Of a DNA stretch of 64,000 bases, positions 13,425 to 26,445 are shown piece after piece. The stretch comes from Serinus canaria (taxonomy: Eukaryota > Chordata > Aves > Passeriformes > Fringillidae). The translations under genes and the position numbers were made by a program. The notes under the pieces were generated by a model. It had not been told where the DNA came from. It ran no database searches and was given only the letters and a program-made list of their open reading frames with translations. The stretch is taken from contig NC_066343.1 of assembly GCF_022539315.1 (NCBI RefSeq), forward strand, positions 44,027,433 through 44,091,432, read 5' to 3'. How positions within the stretch are numbered: position 1 is the stretch's first letter; every line of letters starts with the position of its first letter.

Positions 13425-16400
13425 TTACAAATAGGCTGCCAGATGGGAAAGAGCACTCAGTTTTTAAAGACTCTGGCATAGCAAAAGGAACTAGAATCAC
13501 TGGAGAATTAAGTTCTTGTAGCCACTGATTAATACACACTATACTGTCAGCTTCTCCAGCAAAAAGACAACATATATCATTCTGAGAAGGGACATCATTT
13601 ACTGCATAGGCCCTCTTGCTAAAATTGTTGTGTTCTGCTTTTGTGATATGAGCTCTTATCTCCAGAAGCTGGACTGTGTCCATCAGCTCACTTCAGGGGT
13701 TCTGAAATGACAAAATATATAAAAAAGTTTGGTTTGAACTTATCTGAGGAGCAAAAGGTTTCCCTGACTGTGATGGTCTACTGATTGCCTGTGTTTTCAA
13801 TATTTGAGTTGGAAAAACAGACAGCCTCAAACCAGTCTAAATCATTTGAGTTTAAACTCTGCTTCCTCACCGACTACCTTTCATTGAAGATCTTGATTTT
13901 TCTCATGAATGTACAGTGAAGAGAAAAAATGTCGGGTCTGTATAACACAGGAAATTCCCTTGAAACAAGCCAAAGTTCTTCAAAATCTTGTAATGTGAAG
14001 AGGGCCAAGAAACTACTGTAAATGGTAATCAGGCTCTGCAAAGAAGCTGGCTTTATGCAAAGCAGGCAAGCGCAGTCAAAACACTTACAGTAATCAATTG
14101 AAGTTGTTGGGTAAAGTTTTTTCCATGCCCCATAAATTATTGAACAGTTAATTTTGTCTTTGTGCCTGCAAGACATTCTAGCTTTAGGATGACAGCTTTA
14201 TCCATTAAAGGGAGTGTGGTGACAGCAGTACAGAGAGTGCTGAGAATGCAGGGAGAGAAGGCCCATTCTCAGCTGCATTACCACTGAACAATGCTGGGAT
14301 ACGTCAACATCTTAATCAATATGCGAGAGTCAATTAATGGGGAAGCAAGCACATGGCTTAAGCAGGATCTCATTATTAAGTTCGTGTTTCGTCCACCAAA
14401 TAGGTGAAATCAATATCAAGCTGAATATAATATAGTAAATACATAACCATCCACTCTTACCTAGCCTTTCTTCCCTCCTTATTCCCTCCTGCGCCAGATT
14501 CACGCATGCCTGTTGTCCCTTTCATGTGGCAAGGGCAGCTATTGAGGCAGACTGCAAAACTGACAGAAACTAAAGAGATTGCTAAGGGCCAAATTCTGTC
14601 TTTGGAGCCAAGGAGAAAGCCCCTCTGTGGCTCCAAAGGTATCCCTTAAAAGAAAAGGGGATCCTTCAGAAACCTGTGCTTCTGTTTTTCTCCCTGTCTG
14701 TTTCATCAGCTCAATGCTCTTACTGAGTCCTGGAAATGCAAGTAGTAGAGAGAACTGGTTTTTTACAGAAGGGACCTAGGATGCTCTCTGGGTCACTTAC
14801 TGTCTAGATTTATATTCTGGGCAGTTCCATGGTTTTGAAAAAGAGATGAGGGTGCATGAATGGAAGCAAGCATATAAACGGCTGACTTCATACCTTTATA
14901 GTAGAAATTACTTCAGCTATTTTATCTGCTCCTGAGCTTGTTGATTTGGGGGCTTTGGTAGCAAAGTCAATGGAGTTGAAGCAGTACTTCTGCAGGCACA
15001 GCATGAACATGTGGAATATCTGGTTTTATCAATAACAGGGCATTTTATATTCATTTTTTGGCCAGTTGTGGTAGTTCAGTTTTGCATGGAAAGGTCAGAA
15101 GGTGAGAGCAGTGACTAACCATTGGGAATTGAATATTTTGCTTGCTTGATTTACAACGGGAGTGCTTCTGTCTTTATGCCCTTGAAGATTCAAAAATATA
15201 TGGGAAAAAAAAGAGAATTAAGAAAGGTGGCCTCTATGAAGTAGTGTGAAAAGAATGAATAGTGTAATCTGATCAGACAGTACAAAAGACTGTGTATGGC
15301 AGGTGCTGGTTACACTAAGGTAAAGATGTAAGTTTGGAAAAAACGAGTCTTTACAGAGGGCACTACGTACCTGCCCTGAAATCAGCTGCAATATTTGGAA
15401 TCATTTCCATGGCACAGGTTGGCCTATCTATTTAGTCTTCAAAATAATCTTTGATGTGACTGTATTCTCAGTCACACCCCTGCAGAGCAGAGTGAGCAGA
15501 AAGCCTTGGTCTCTCCATAAGGAAGCCTCAGCCTTCGGAGTGCCTCTGAATTTAGACTTGGATTTCTAAATCCGCCATCTTGGGTGACAGAGAATAGCAT
15601 AGGGGAAGGAGAAAATAAGAATGGTGTTATCAGAGAGCAAACTCCACATGGTGTTTGACATTAGGAGGAGAACAGCTGACTAACTCAGCCACAGAACAGT
15701 CTTAGTGTGCACCGTGACAGAAGCCAGTGTGGATTGATCAGAAGATTCAGAGCAAGAGTCTGAAAAACATTCTGTTTCCACCTATGCAGAGTGGAAAACT
15801 TGCTCTGGTGTGTTCAGGATGTGCATATAGCTGGCAGATAATGTGCTGCTCCTCCTGTTTTTGTTACCCAGAAGGTAATTAGAAAGCAATGCAACACAAC
15901 ATGTTCAGGGTGGAAAAGGTGTGGCCTAGACATTTGAAAAGCAAAAAATAGCATGATGTCAGTCATTGTATGAAACTTTCTCACCTTTGTTTTTATCAGA
16001 GAAAAAAATGTGAGAAAAAATTGGCAGTGTAAAGGGATATTGAAAGAATGACATATTTGTCTGCTAAGTATAAATATGAACAGCTATGGAGATCTGGTGC
16101 TATGGTGCTAGGTTTTAACTCCAGTAACATTCATCTAGTGCCAGGAAACACTAGATTTAGTACCTGAGGGATTGCAGTCTCAAATACCTTCTACATTTTG
16201 TTTTAATATGCTGCCAAGAATTTAAATTGGTAAAAGCTGGGGACTGACAAAAACTTGATCCCCAAGAGTTTTTCTGGCACAGATTTATCAGGGAATATGG
16301 TGCCATTATTTTTATTATAATTTTTTTTTTTGTGGTCGTTGGGGAGCTCATTTATAACTCTGTGACTTCTACTCCCAAAAGTATTTTTAAAAATCTTAAA

Positions 16401-16518
16401 TAAACAAAGGTTTTTATTTTCTTGGTGGCGCTAGGAGCTGTCATTCATTTTATATACAATATGCCTACTTGGATTGTAGTCATTTTAACATACTTCTTGA
16501 ATGATCAAGAGCAGGCCA

Positions 16519-16620
16519 CAAAAATAAAGAAGGGGAAAAGAAAAAAGCAAAAAAGGAAAAAGAAAAAAGTAAAAAGTAAAAAAAAGAAAAAATAAAAAGA
16601 AAAAAGTAAAAAAAAGGAAA
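16519..16620 (+). repeat. A-rich low-complexity tract
   Basis: About 100 bases of A-runs broken by single G, T or C, with a loose AAAAAGTAAA-type periodicity. It is purine-rich throughout. Confidence 0.9.
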
Positions 16621-19600
16621 GACTGTGGGGTACACATTCCATTCAAACCACTACCACCCATCTGGTGTCTCTCTGCTCCAGTGAGGGATGAACTTACAGT
16701 GTGTAGTAAAAATAGGCAACACTCTTAGACCCAGTCCCGCTTTCACTGATGGCAACAACCAGCATCTGTTTTGCAATAAATATGTAATGGGAGGAAGCAT
16801 TTCACAGGGAAATATGGGCTTGCAAAAGAAAAGCTGGACTTCTCTTGGAGACAGACATATAACAAAATAACATTTCACCTTTATTTGTCTTGTTTAACCT
16901 TTTTAGCTTTCCACTAGATAGAAGGCCCCTGTGATGCTTGAATGAAAAGCGAAGCCAAGAAACTTCCTTTTATATTGCAATCATGATGGAAGCACCCAAA
17001 TTAGATGATGTAAATCTAGATCAATTTTATAACATTGGATAGGTAGGCAAAGGGGAATCTAATATGAATGTGAATTGTGTTGTCTGTTTTGCAGGCCAGA
17101 GAAACTTCCTTCCCTTGGAGTGGAGACTGCTAGGATAATCTTAGTGCTGCTCTGTGAAGGTGAGGAACACCTTCACTCTTGAGCCTTTGAGGTTGATGCA
17201 ACTGACCTGCAAACCCTTTACACATATCAAACAGGCAACTACAAATAAAACCTCTGCCAAATAGGTTTGGTCCCTTACTCAAGGTGATACAGCAAATAAA
17301 TAGAACAGAAAATAAAATCATAGAAGTTTCTGGTTCCCAAATTTATGCTCATTCCATCAGGTCAGGTTGTAGCCAACAACAGCACATTGAAAACACAAAA
17401 GTAATATATACAATAGTATCTTTATGGTTCCGCATTGCTCTCACATACCATAACCAGATCTCCCTAAATGCACTTTCAAGTTCACTAAGTAACAGTTTAT
17501 AGGGTTTGGTGGTTTTTTTTGTAAGAAGAGTTTGTCTTCTTCTCCCTTGAACACACACAGAACAGCTTGCACTGCCCAGAATGCCTCCAATTTTACTGCA
17601 CAACTAGGTTAGATCTCTTAGGACTTGTGCTCTCTCTTGTACCTATGTTATGGATAAGCTCTCCACCAGATTTTTTTCTTCCCTGTAGCTCAAAGTACAA
17701 GATAAAATTCCTTCCACCTGTTGGGCAAAAAAATTATTGTATAGAAGCTATGTTGGTTTTGGTCTTCTCTTGAATTTTGCTAATAAAAGCACAAGCACAA
17801 TAGTTTTCTTATTAAAAAAATTATTGCTGAGGTTTATAGTATGCCTTTACCTTGAAGGAACACAAAACACTTTTCAAATTGCAGCTTGGACCTGGCAAGC
17901 TTCTGTGCCCTCACAGCATCCTATTGACTTGAATGATGTTCCCAACACATAAAGATTTCTCCATATGGATCCACTTGCAGATCTGGCCCTCAAGGCACAA
18001 TTTGTCCCTATGCCAAGAGAATAAAAGCACTTTGAAGAAAGGAAATTTTATACATTTGGGGTCAGAGTTTCCACCTGGGCTTTGTTCCTTATGGAAGAAC
18101 AAGGGTTGTGCGTTTCTAAAAGTGATGGATCTTCTAGGTTCTGCTGAAGAGCCCAGTACTGGAGCCCCATTCCTTTTTGGCCCCAGTACAGCACTGATTT
18201 CTGAGTAGCCATATTGCCTTTTCTGTATACCTCTGCACAGGAAATCTACCTCTCCTGCATGCTGCTCCCATTCACCTGAGGGAGTACACACACCCACATG
18301 TCTCATGCAATTTTCCAGACCTGGCATTGAGGAGGATGGGATTCTTCCCCTTGCTGAAGGGGATGCTGGCAGTACTAGGGATGACAGTACTGCAGCTGAG
18401 AGTCTGTCCTCAAAGGAAATATGCCTCAACAGATGACTGAGCATAATCTCAGCAAAAGTCCCTGAGCAGTTTCCTACAGAACTGAGTGATGGGGAGGACA
18501 CTAGGGCAGCATCAGTACCTTACCCATTCTCCTTCCCTGAGGTATACCTTATGGATGTGCTTCTCCAAAAGCTCTCCAAAAGCAGAAATAAATCTCAAGT
18601 ACCTTATAAACAGCATTCAGTCTGTATAACACCCTGTAGAAATTAAACCACCTACTGACAGAGAGATGCAATAAGTAATATCCCTCATTTCTGTCATGGG
18701 TGGAATTTATCTGGCCAAATACACAGATTAGGATACCTAGATTATTATGCCTAATCATTAAATAATTTCATAAAATATTTGGAGATTATAAGGGCAAACA
18801 TTTTCACTTTAGGCTAACTTCCAACTACAGCCCACATGATAAAACTCCAGATGTTTGTTCATTGCTTTCTCTGTGTAAGGTCATGCATAGCCATTAGTAC
18901 ATGTAGTTGGTCATGCACTACATATGTAAGTGAATAAACTACAAAAAACAATTTCAAGCAGTCTTCTTCTACCCTGACAATTTCTGCTGCAATTAGGAGA
19001 AAGATGGGTGCACCTGTTAATTAGGGGCTCTAAAGATATCACAGAAAGTAAAAACTATGCCTTTAGCATGGAAGGGTTAAAATCTTAACAACCTACTTGC
19101 AATTAGCAACACAGAGAACAAATTCTTAAATTTGGACTTCTGAAAATTGCTTGCAGGCGTGACATAGTGCAGCTTGTCCCACACTAAATTCATAGTGAAT
19201 TTATGTTAACTTGCAGAGCCATTTAATTTAGTAAGAACATCTAACAAATGTTTTCACACTGTTCTAGAAATACTCAATATATGATTTGTAATGGGAAAGG
19301 TAAAATAGATAGGTAAAATACTCTATCAAAACAAATGCATAAAGGTGTGTTATTTTAGACTACGTTTAGTGCAAGAAACATGCACATCTACTAAAATCCC
19401 CTGATCAGCCTTTCCACTTGAAGCATGTGTTCATTAAAACTGCTTGAATGTTCTACGTTGTCTTAACTAGCTAGAAGCATCGTGGCTGAATATGCTCCCC
19501 ACAATCACCTCAGATCAATGCGGTGGTAGGTCTCCTTTCATCCCTAGTCCAACAACCCCCCTCCAACAACAGAGGTCCTTTGCAGGCACAGGGCCCTGAT

Positions 19601-19854
19601 TTATGTTTAATGCAGCAGTGTTTTTACTGCTTTTGGCACAAGATATTTGAAAGAGGTGAAAAAGACACACAGGCAAAAGTCTGTTTAGAAAACAATTCCA
19701 ACATAAGCACCATATGCCTTCAACTCGTAGGCTCATTTCCAGGCATGCCACCACAGCAAGCACAACAATTAGCCCAGGTTTAATTTTTTTCTCCCTTAAG
19801 AAGTGGATGGGGCTGTGGGGCTGGGTAAAGGGAGCAAGTGAGTAGGGAATGTTG

Positions 19855-19893
19855 TTTCCTTCCTATAGGAAGGAAAAATCCTGTAGGATTTTT
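19855..19893. repeat. 22-bp perfect palindrome plus adjoining 9-bp hairpin
   Basis: TTTCCTTCCTA (19855-19865) is followed directly by its reverse complement (19866-19876) with no spacer. Sharing its last bases, AAAAATCCT (19874-19882) pairs with AGGATTTTT (19885-19893) across a 2-nt loop. The two structures are mutually exclusive at the shared A residues. Confidence 0.93.
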
Positions 19894-20958
19894 TATTACT
19901 ATTTTTTCCTAACTGCTTTTCTTTCCTTTTGCTGGTTTACTACCCTGTATCTATCTATCTATCCCTAAGGAGTTTAAAAGTTTCAAGTAAGTATTATTGG
20001 GTTTTTAGTGTGTATTTTCTAATTTTGTGTGTGTGGGTGTGTGCGCACACCTGTGTTGGAAGCAGTTAAAGCCCCATGCAAGAAGGAGCAGGATGGCTTT
20101 TTTTGTCACTGGTCCAGTGCTAGGGATGGCAGTTTGCACCAGAAGGGACTATGCCTGCATATTGTCCCATTCATTCCTAGAAGTGCAGACACCAAACTCG
20201 TGTCACACATAATTTTCATATTTGGTCAAATCTTTTGATATGCACGTGAACTATATTTATCTGGACTGAGAAAAGAAAGCCCACATTGCTAGAATAAAGA
20301 TAGCAGCTACAGCAGTAAAAACAGAATAAACAGTTTTGTTGCCCTTTGTCTATGTCATTGGTGATCAGGATCAAACCTTTAATTAACTTCACCAAAATGA
20401 GGCTAAGACCATGTCAGGGCTCAGGGGAGATATGACTTTACAAAAGGGCACCATCACTATCTTGACAAGAACTGAAAAGTTAAAGGCTCCCCAACACTCA
20501 AGATTGACGTTGTTTTTATTTTTCTAGTAATTCCAAGCACTGTGATGTCTGGAGCTTTAAAGGAAGAAGGAGCAAAGAGCGTGGTTGAACCTCTTGTGGT
20601 TCACACCAAGAGGAGGGTGCTTAACCACAAGCAGTAGTAATTATCATCAGACACCTGGAAAAAAAACAAGAAGATTTAAAACATAAACAGCATTGTATCT
20701 ACAGCTGAAGATAATCCATTCCTCTAGCACAAGATGTATATAATTATTATTTGATCAGTAATGGCTGAAAGAGCTCAAATTATGAGTTTGAAACCAAAAC
20801 ATGGTTTCACTCAAATTATTCAATGCATAATAAACCATTTTCCTAATCCAATCAAAGTATAGAAAAGTATATTTACTGAATATTTTTTGCATTGAGTCTC
20901 AAGAAATTATTTGCAAATAAATTTTGAGGTTTCTTGGCCTGTTCCATTGCATTTAGGC

Positions 20959-20979
20959 AGTTCTCCCAGGTTCTCCCAG
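20959..20979 (+). repeat. 10-bp tandem duplication
   Basis: GTTCTCCCAG occurs twice head to tail within CAGTTCTCCCAGGTTCTCCC. It is a minor slippage-type duplication. Confidence 0.8.
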
Positions 20980-21200
20980 GGTACCCATACTTTTACATAT
21001 GTGCCTTTCTAGGATAAAGGAATAACCACCTCTAGGAGCATGTGAAATCATGTTAAGCTTGCTGCTAGATCTTCAGAAATAAACAAAATTCCTGTTAGGA
21101 GTGAGTGAGTCTGTAACAGGAAAAGCTTCCTGTATTCCCTCTGTCATGATCTGTACTTGGAAAATAACAAATTCTACTCCAGGTCTTAGTAAGGGACATA

Positions 21201-21283
21201 TTCTTTCTTTTTTTTTTTTTCTTTTTTTTTCTTTTTTTTTTTTTTTTTTTTTTTTGGAAAAAGAAAAAAAGAAAATAAAAAGG
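21201..21283 (+). repeat. T-rich tract followed by A-rich tract
   Basis: About 55 bases of nearly pure T with single C interruptions (21201-21255) are followed, after GG, by about 26 bases of A-runs with single G or T. The adjacent T and A blocks could fold back on each other. Reverse translation gives a lysine-only stretch that is not a protein. Confidence 0.93.
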
Positions 21284-21999
21284 AGAGTGTAGAAAAACTC
21301 AAGAAAATTCATACACAATGGGGGTGGAGAGGAGGAGGATGTATGGAAAAGTGGTAATGTCCTTTTTTTGTTAGTAACAAATTCAAAACCTCAAAAGCTA
21401 GTGCCAGAGACATCATCTGCCCAAAGCTCCCAAGGCACTTTACAAACATCAGCTGACATGTCTGACATGAGGAGAGCTTCACCAGCAGGAATTTAGCTCA
21501 GGATTAACAGCATTCTGGGAAGTTAGTTGACACACTCACAACCATGGTTGCCCAGGATTGAGGAGTTTCCCACTCTATCAGTGTCATCCTCCTTGGACAC
21601 CCTCCTCCAAAATCCTGCCTGACAGCACACGATCTTATGAAGGATGAAATTTGGTTTGCTTTAAAGACGGGATTTCTTTTGTGAAAAAGCCAGTGATCCT
21701 TTTGTTCAGTATTTCCTTTGTTTTGGTGCAACAGAGATGTCAGCCAAGGGAAAAATGAGACAAGATCAAGATCCCAAGACAAGTCAATTCCACTAGGGTG
21801 TGATGACTCTGCCAGAGTCCTCTGTTAAACCAGCACCTATAAAGGGAAAGTATTTGTGACAATAACAGTGTGACACCAGAAAAGAGAGGAGGCGGGGGAG
21901 GAAAAATTTCTGGAATGAAGAGAATTAGCTAGGGGTCAAGGGCTGGGAGCATGAATGGCAAGGTGGAAGCATAGAAAAAAATGCATTCTGGAGAGAGAT

Positions 22000-22170
22000 T
22001 TTTTTCTGGGCTTTTTTGTTGGTGGTTTTTGTTTTGGGGGTATTTTTGTGGGTTGGTTTTGATTTTGCTTGTTTGGGGTTTTTTTGGTGGGCTTTTTCCT
22101 TCGCTTTTTGTAGGGTTTTTTATTTTTTATTTTTATCTTTACATTTTTAATATTGGGGAGTTTTTTTGCT
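22000..22170 (+). repeat. G/T-rich low-complexity block
   Basis: About 170 bases consist almost entirely of T and G, with runs such as GGTGGTTTTTG and TTTGGGGGTA. The minus strand is therefore A/C-rich, and its lysine-, proline- and asparagine-rich frame (21936-22244) is an artefact of composition. Confidence 0.85.
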
Positions 22171-22572
22171 TTCCTTTGTTTTTCTGAAAACTGGAGGTGG
22201 GTAACTTGAGTTTGGAAGTTAAGATGCAGACGCAAACAATACAATACTGCTAGTGCAAAATCAAATTTCCCTGTCTCTGTATTCTTTGCCTGCCTTGGTT
22301 TTAACAGCCTCTGGCCCTTCTTTGCCCCATCTGCCCTTCAGCCACATTTCAGTCTGTATCTGGACAATACTTGGTGTAGGTTCATGAAATCCTATCAATC
22401 CACTCTTTCAAAGTATCAAGCTAGCAATCTGTCTGCCCCATTGAGTACAAATTCATATATCCTCCTGCCTCCTCACCTTTTTTCTTCTTTCTTTTTTTCC
22501 CTGGCAATTAAAAAAAGTAAAATCTAAGACCAAACAAATCAATGTTTACGGATTTGTAATAAGTTTCTTTCT

Positions 22573-22592
22573 ATTTATTTATTTATTTATTT
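22573..22592 (+). repeat. (TTTA)n microsatellite
   Basis: About five tandem copies of ATTT/TTTA. Confidence 0.9.
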
Positions 22593-22933
22593 CCTCTTCA
22601 GTCACTAAAGAAGCAGCAGCAACTTGCAAGGAGCAGTTGTTGCCAGAGGGTGAATCATAGCTATATTGATTTGATTATGTAAAAGCTCAGAGGAACCTAA
22701 AGCCAGATACAGAAATATCTCATAGTCCAAACCCTGTGGGACACACACTAGTAAAAAAGCAATCTTTATATTGTTCCTGATAAAAGCATCATTAGTTTCC
22801 TCACAGTGAAACCATTTCTCTGCTGATACAGTATATGGTTTTCCTTTTCTCTAGAATGCACTCAGACATAATTAACACTCAGTTACGAGACTTCAGGTTT
22901 CCTCTGGAGTGTGCACTTTGAGGCTGCTGAGAG

Positions 22934-23205
22934 CGTGGGTGCACAGTCCTGAGCATCCCCGAATCGCTCACCTGCCTCTCTGCGGAGCAGGGTTCTGGCC
23001 TGCGGGGCGGGGCACGGGGTGTGCTGTGCCTGAGTTTCAGCACCCTCACTTGCACCCTCACTTGGCTGCCTGCTGGGGCTGAGGAGGCCCAGCACTGGTG
23101 CCAGTGCTCTGTCAGAAGACGTCTCTCAGCCTGCTCCAGGCTTCGTACCGCAACAAAGGCACAAAACCGCACAGACACAAGGACCTGCGCAGACAGACTC
23201 GTTCC
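22934..23205. promoter_or_regulatory. small CpG-rich patch
   Basis: I count about 13 CpG in about 270 bp, in a window that is otherwise strongly CpG-poor. The patch is GC-rich and includes GGGGCGGGGC (an Sp1-type site) near 23007 and a direct duplication of CACCCTCACTTG near 23040-23065. It could be a weak CpG island or promoter of an unannotated transcript, or an inserted GC-rich fragment. No coding exon is recognisable beside it. Confidence 0.35.
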
Positions 23206-25945
23206 CAGCTTTTCTCAACAAAATGCTTGCATGTGTGATTTTCTGCAGAGCAACTCTGCTGCCATAACTGGCTTGAAGGTGGGCTGGGAAAAGCAGGGGC
23301 AAAGAGTTTAAACTAAAACATCATGGAGAGCTAAGGCAGGCTATACATTTTTACTTAGGCTTTTACTAATCACACAGCTAATGTCTGGGAGACTGAAACT
23401 GGGATAGGCAAATTCAGCAACTCCAGGTCTTTCTGTGTACTGTGAAGGAGGAATACAACCCTGTTTTTTGAAACCAATCTTACAAGTTAATGCCTTCATT
23501 ATAGAGGAAAGATGTATTGTAAGTCAAACCACTTCATTCACCTTTAGTTCTCTCTTTCTTACCAACTTCAATCTATTTTTAGCCCAACCAAAGGAAAATA
23601 CCAATGAATTTTAACATCCCTTGTTCGAATCTGCAATGTGGGCCTTGGCTGTAAGATGATGTAAAGTGTTACCACGATACTAAAGGTGATATGAGACAGC
23701 TATGGCACAGCTATGCTTCTTGCTAAAATACTATGTGCTTCAGAGAGGAAACTTCATGTAGGTGAGAGAAGGGAAAGGACAGAAAGACTTATTTCAACGC
23801 TTGCACCTGTCTTCTCTTCAAATCAATGTGAAGACTCCTCAAGGAAACTTTAAGACATCTGGGAGTTTTGCTGACAACTCTGAAGGATTCATACACATAC
23901 AATTTGAAACAATGCCAGAAAACTCAAAATGTCTAAATGTGATGATTTTGGGGGATCATTTTACCTAGTTTTAAAAGACTTTAACCTTACTGCAGTATCG
24001 CTAACATAAGAATGTTTTTGTCCCAGACTCTTGAATTGCCAAACAATTTGGATTACTATAAACTAGGAAATTATTCTCTTTTTTTGTCTGTCTCTCTCTC
24101 AGCGCTCAATTCATGTCTTTTTCTTTCTCAGAGCTGATCCATTGGCTGCAATCCTGGCTGGTCTATGCCCTGAACTCTTCAGACAGCATCACACAGTTAC
24201 ACACAGGCTAAAGCACAACATTTAGGAGACTTGTAAAATGCAGCCTGCTGAGCACTTTGCATAACCAGTGCTTGAGAAGAAAGGTTGTTCACATAAATTA
24301 TTTATTCAGCCAACCATTTGCAGTGATTTTTCATTATCAACACAGGAATAATTCCAGTGGTTTCTGGTCTCTTCACCTGCTTCTGCAGTACCTACAAAGG
24401 TAGAGGTGTGACTGTATAGTACATCAAGTGTAGGATAGCAACCTGTCTGGCTGATTGATTTGTTCAAGTAGGATGGATCCCTGCTGTTCACAGCTATCTC
24501 TGTCTCCCCTTGCAATGTGGTGCGGAATCCCAGAGTGTGCCACAAAATACGGTCCTCAGCAGTGAGAGCTGAGACCACTTCAGGTCTCTCTGGGTTGAAC
24601 CTGGTGCAGAGTCCCTGGATATCTTTTAGCACAAAAGTGAAAACACATCACATGAAAAGAGAGCTTCAGTTGTTGGAGAAGCAAGCAATTCATCCATCTT
24701 TTACATATTAGCATAGGAAGTTTCTAATAAAATATTAAATGCACTGTGATATGGTGTTTTTACTCTGAATTTTGTACACATTTACAGTTGAACCACATGA
24801 ATTAAGAGTCTTATTCTGACAAACCTGTGGTCTTTGGTGGTTTTAATTTTTGCATGACTTTCTCAGTCTGAGCGATGTGCTAGCATGGCTTGCAATATTA
24901 CAAGCCTGTTCAAATCATACATAGACATTTGTCCCTTCAGTTCTCTCAGCATTCAAAACAGGTGAACCTGACACCTCACTTGCAACCAGAACTGCTCACT
25001 TTTGATGGAGGACATGTGATTTGAACATATTTGTGATAAAAAAACCCCTAAGACTGCCTGGATCCACTCTTTCTGAAGTCCACAAAAACTTTTACCCAAA
25101 GCAGCTGATATGTTCAGAAAAAAGACACATGAGAAAACCTTGTGTGAGAGAGAGTAAAAAAACCCAAATTATTTTTTAAGCAAATGCTGCAGTTTGGGAG
25201 TAGCTGACGCACAATTTTGTTTTTAATAGATTTACTGACTGAAATACTTTTTAATTAGAAATGTTTAATTAGAACTCACTTTCATACATTATAAACCAAA
25301 AAGATAGAGTTCATCTTAATTTATCTGAAAATATAAGCATTTCTGTTTTAGAGAGAACTTGTGCTTACCACTCACTGGAATTAAGTTATTATGATTGTCT
25401 TTCTTGTCTGTAGTAATCTGGGTGCTTCCTCTGTACAAAAACCAGGCATCAATGTGAGCATCAAAGAAAACCTAGGACCCCAACCACTGACACAAGTGAA
25501 ATTACAAGATGGCTAAATGTGAAACCTCATTTTGATAAGTCTGAAACCGAAAATATGGCAATCAGAATTGGTTAATTTAATATAAAAAATATCCCTGTGT
25601 TTTGGTTTTTAGTCTACATCTATTCATCAATAAGCCTTTCTTGTACAAAAGGTGTTCTCACATTGAATAATGCTCAGTTCATTGGCTTATTCTCTGCAAG
25701 AATTAATAAACCCCTGAAAAATTGCTGTGCACAACAGCTTTAATAGCTCTGTCCGGCTGCTTCCCAGTCTCTTCCTCTGGAAAATAAAGCAAACTCTATC
25801 TATAAATCAAGGCCACTGAAATGAAGGCCAGTTGCACATCACAGAGAATGATTTTATAGGTGGAACGTGATCTTGCTAATTTCTAGAATAAATTATTGTA
25901 CTTTATTGAAAGCAGTTCCATTTACACACTTTTAGTTGCAAAGAC

Positions 25946-26445
25946 NNNNNNNNNNNNNNNNNNNNNNNNNNNNNNNNNNNNNNNNNNNNNNNNNNNNNNN
26001 NNNNNNNNNNNNNNNNNNNNNNNNNNNNNNNNNNNNNNNNNNNNNNNNNNNNNNNNNNNNNNNNNNNNNNNNNNNNNNNNNNNNNNNNNNNNNNNNNNNN
26101 NNNNNNNNNNNNNNNNNNNNNNNNNNNNNNNNNNNNNNNNNNNNNNNNNNNNNNNNNNNNNNNNNNNNNNNNNNNNNNNNNNNNNNNNNNNNNNNNNNNN
26201 NNNNNNNNNNNNNNNNNNNNNNNNNNNNNNNNNNNNNNNNNNNNNNNNNNNNNNNNNNNNNNNNNNNNNNNNNNNNNNNNNNNNNNNNNNNNNNNNNNNN
26301 NNNNNNNNNNNNNNNNNNNNNNNNNNNNNNNNNNNNNNNNNNNNNNNNNNNNNNNNNNNNNNNNNNNNNNNNNNNNNNNNNNNNNNNNNNNNNNNNNNNN
26401 NNNNNNNNNNNNNNNNNNNNNNNNNNNNNNNNNNNNNNNNNNNNN
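25946..26445. other. assembly gap (500 N)
   Basis: Exactly 500 unknown bases. The round number suggests a placeholder of arbitrary size. Apparent open frames crossing it are meaningless. Confidence 1.

Larger units (their letters stand above)
11890..16518. other. non-coding stretch, no gene recognised
   Basis: Unique AT-rich DNA. It contains two poly-A runs (13366-13380, 13408-13424) and a hairpin at 12841-12885, listed separately. Open frames do not exceed about 100 codons and none has a recognisable motif. Confidence 0.6.
16621..25945. other. non-coding stretch, no gene recognised
   Basis: Mostly unique AT-rich DNA containing the palindromes at 19855-19893, the T-rich tract at 21201-21283, the G/T-rich block near 22.0-22.17 kb and the CpG-rich patch at 22934-23205. 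The longest frame is 196 codons on the minus strand at 17911-18501. It has a methionine start but no recognisable domain, signal peptide or membrane segment, so I do not call it a gene. The 108-codon minus-strand frame at 24306-24632 has protein-like composition but also matches nothing I know. Confidence 0.55.

Noticed and set aside
17911..18501. 196-codon minus-strand open frame, the longest without low complexity
   Set aside because: No recognisable domain, signal or splice context. One frame of this length is plausible by chance across six frames of 64 kb.
24306..24632. 108-codon minus-strand frame with protein-like composition
   Set aside because: No family recognised, no flanking splice signals of note, and no second frame or exon in support.
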